Source: an uncultured Armatimonadota bacterium
GTDB lineage: Bacteria > Armatimonadota > Fimbriimonadia > Fimbriimonadales > Fimbriimonadaceae
Direction: 5' to 3'
Assembly: GCA_903904815.1 (NCBI GenBank)
Contig: CAIVDU010000077.1
Span: 1-40,475, forward strand
Length of the DNA: 40,475 nucleotides
The position numbers and the translations under genes were made by a program. This document shows, piece by piece, positions 39,755 to 40,475 of this stretch. The notes under the pieces were generated by a model that saw only the letters and a program-made list of their open reading frames with translations, ran no database searches and was not told where the DNA came from. Numbering within the stretch: position 1 is the stretch's first letter; every line of letters begins with the position of its first letter.

Positions 39755-39874
39755 CGTCGGTTCTTCCAAGAACCTTTCAGGGAACATTCTCCGAATGACT
39801 TCGTCATTGATGTGGCTTTCGGAATGGAGATCCCATTTCTACGGGCGGCTCACCCTGAGCCGCCCGATTTTTTT
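39755..39874 (+). ncRNA. Multi-hairpin RNA ending in a perfect terminator
   Basis: A run of hairpins: GGTTCT-TCCA-AGAACC (about 39759-39774), AATGAC-TTC-GTCATT (about 39794-39808) nested in TCCGAA...TTCGGA, then the terminator at 39842-39873. All lie on the plus strand between the pseudo-receiver gene and the pseudopilin gene. It could be a small RNA with its own promoter, a 3' UTR product, or an attenuator. A known family is not recognised. Confidence 0.4.
39842..39873 (+). terminator. Strong intrinsic terminator
   Basis: Perfect 11-bp stem CGGGCGGCTCA/TGAGCCGCCCG (39842-39852 and 39856-39866), CCC loop, followed by ATTTTTTTA. It lies 425 bp after the nearest upstream stop codon and 50 bp before the next start. 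Confidence 0.92.
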
Positions 39875-39906
39875 ATCAAAGTGCGGTCGGTTGCGGCAAT
39901 TGGCCA

Positions 39907-39912
39907 TACAAT
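39907..39912 (+). promoter_or_regulatory. Candidate -10 box for the last pseudopilin gene
   Basis: TACAAT, 12 nt upstream of the ATG at 39925 and 34 nt after the terminator T-run. The transcript leader would be about 6 nt. Confidence 0.4.
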
Positions 39913-39924
39913 AACTGCCATCCC

Positions 39925-40475
39925 ATGCAATTATCTCGGCTTCGACGTCAAGGCTTTACGCTCATTGAGCTGTTGGTCGTGATCGCCATCATCGCAATTC
40001 TGGCGGCGATCCTGTTTCCGGTGTTCTCCCAAGCGAAGGAGGCGGCCAAGAAGACCCAGTGCCTTTCCAACTTCCGTCAACTCGGTCTCGCAACTGAGAT
40101 GTACAACCAGGACAACGATGGGGCTTATCCTCAGTCGAAAATGACCGACGCTCAACCCGACGTGGATGACGCGGACGGCAGCATCGAGAATCCAGACAAC
40201 GGCTCCGTGTTCGCTAAAATCCTTCCTTACACCGGTCATGGCGGATCGACGAGTGAGGACGAGCTGTTTCAGCAGAAGCTGTTCGCCTGTCCCGACGACC
40301 CAAATGCGTTCGATCAATCTTGTCCGAACGTGGTCAACATCGGTGGACCGCACGTAATCTCCTATCTGATCAACGCTTGGTTCGTGTGGGGTTTGAACGA
40401 GTCTGGAGTTGCGAGACCCTCGGAAACGATCGACTATGCCGAGCGAAATAGCGCTCCCACGTTTGAAGGCTCCCC
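39925..40475 (+). CDS. Pseudopilin (N-methylation signal), 3' end outside the window
   Basis: At least 183 residues, with no stop before the window edge. A perfect class III signal [20 protein letters not shown]: cleavage after Gly10, Phe11 at +1, Glu15 at +5, then a long hydrophobic helix ending in [17 protein letters not shown]. The following [20 protein letters not shown] and NDGAYP are typical of the DUF1559/H-X9-DG pseudopilin families abundant in Armatimonadota and Planctomycetes. Cysteines in KLFACPDDP and DQSCPN may form a disulfide. The C-terminal H-X9-DG motif would lie beyond the end. It is a second pseudopilin besides the one at 4685 and is behind its own promoter and a terminator. 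Confidence 0.93.
   Translation, partial: MQLSRLRRQGFTLIELLVVIAIIAILAAILFPVFSQAKEAAKKTQCLSNFRQLGLATEMYNQDNDGAYPQSKMTDAQPDVDDADGSIENPDNGSVFAKILPYTGHGGSTSEDELFQQKLFACPDDPNAFDQSCPNVVNIGGPHVISYLINAWFVWGLNESGVARPSETIDYAERNSAPTFEGS

Larger units (their letters stand above)
39418..39924. other. 507-bp non-coding region
   Basis: The gap between the pseudo-receiver and the last pseudopilin gene holds a weak terminator, the 70-bp repeat, a multi-hairpin RNA and a strong terminator. An open frame at 39617-39982 overlaps the pseudopilin in another frame and has no recognisable protein features. Confidence 0.6.

Noticed and set aside
39617-39982. 121-codon open frame on the plus strand
   Set aside because: It runs through a terminator and over the start of the pseudopilin in another frame. 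No family or signal is visible.
1-40475. CRISPR arrays, transposases, integrases and rRNA genes
   Set aside because: No regularly spaced identical repeats with unique spacers, no transposase or integrase motifs (for example DDE or HRY tyrosine patterns) and no rRNA-like stretches were seen.

Overview
The window looks like a chromosome segment of a Gram-negative-type, flagellated bacterium, most probably Armatimonadota (Fimbriimonadia-like). This is inferred from the combination of features, not from a database match: lipobox lipoproteins and an outer-membrane-like secreted protein, a PEP-CTERM protein, pseudopilins of the H-X9-DG type, a bacterial proteasome-type AAA ATPase, a DUF1573 protein, a flagellar FliS, and canonical but rearranged ribosomal operons at moderately high GC. 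Few starts have a clear Shine-Dalgarno; several have a TAnnnT hexamer 5-12 nt upstream instead, as expected for leaderless or nearly leaderless mRNAs.

Region 1 (1-8213) holds housekeeping and surface genes: a small anchored protein, a CNNM/CorC-type transporter, GAPDH (convergent, with a shared terminator), an MFS transporter, a pseudopilin, a methyl-accepting chemotaxis protein and a small secreted beta-rich protein.

Region 2 (8238-20894), all on the minus strand, is the spc-alpha-L13/S9 ribosomal block. In transcription order it reads rpsN, rpsH, rplF, rplR, rpsE, rpmD, rplO, secY, adk, map, infA, rpmJ, rpsM, rpsK, rpoA, rplQ, truA, rplM, rpsI. It differs from the textbook order in that rpsD is absent between rpsK and rpoA and rplN-rplX-rplE are absent before rpsN. 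Relics of a P-loop kinase lie between map and infA. A divergent pair (PEP-CTERM protein and a small uncharacterised protein) separates infA from rpmJ. Degenerate 7-bp tandem repeats, partly arranged as long hairpins, sit in several gaps. The rpmJ leader appears able to hide its own ribosome-binding site.

Region 3 (21055-27679) is a tandem of three paralogous large lipoproteins of unknown function directly upstream of rpsN, the middle one C-terminally truncated. This is the most likely undescribed gene family in the window.

Region 4 (27769-36639), plus strand, holds a small membrane protein, fliS and a FliT-like partner, prfB with the classical programmed +1 frameshift, a DUF1573 protein translationally coupled to a tetrahaem cytochrome c fused to a degenerate phosphoesterase-like domain, a divergent DnaA-like AAA+ protein behind a structured leader, a proteasome-associated ATPase (Mpa/ARC) and a PrcB-domain lipid-free secreted protein.

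Region 5 (36654-40475) holds pyrimidine-nucleoside phosphorylase and mtnA (minus), a pseudo-receiver protein with Asn at the phosphorylation site, a 507-bp non-coding stretch with a 70-bp tandem repeat and a multi-hairpin RNA ending in a perfect terminator, and the start of a pseudopilin gene that runs off the window.
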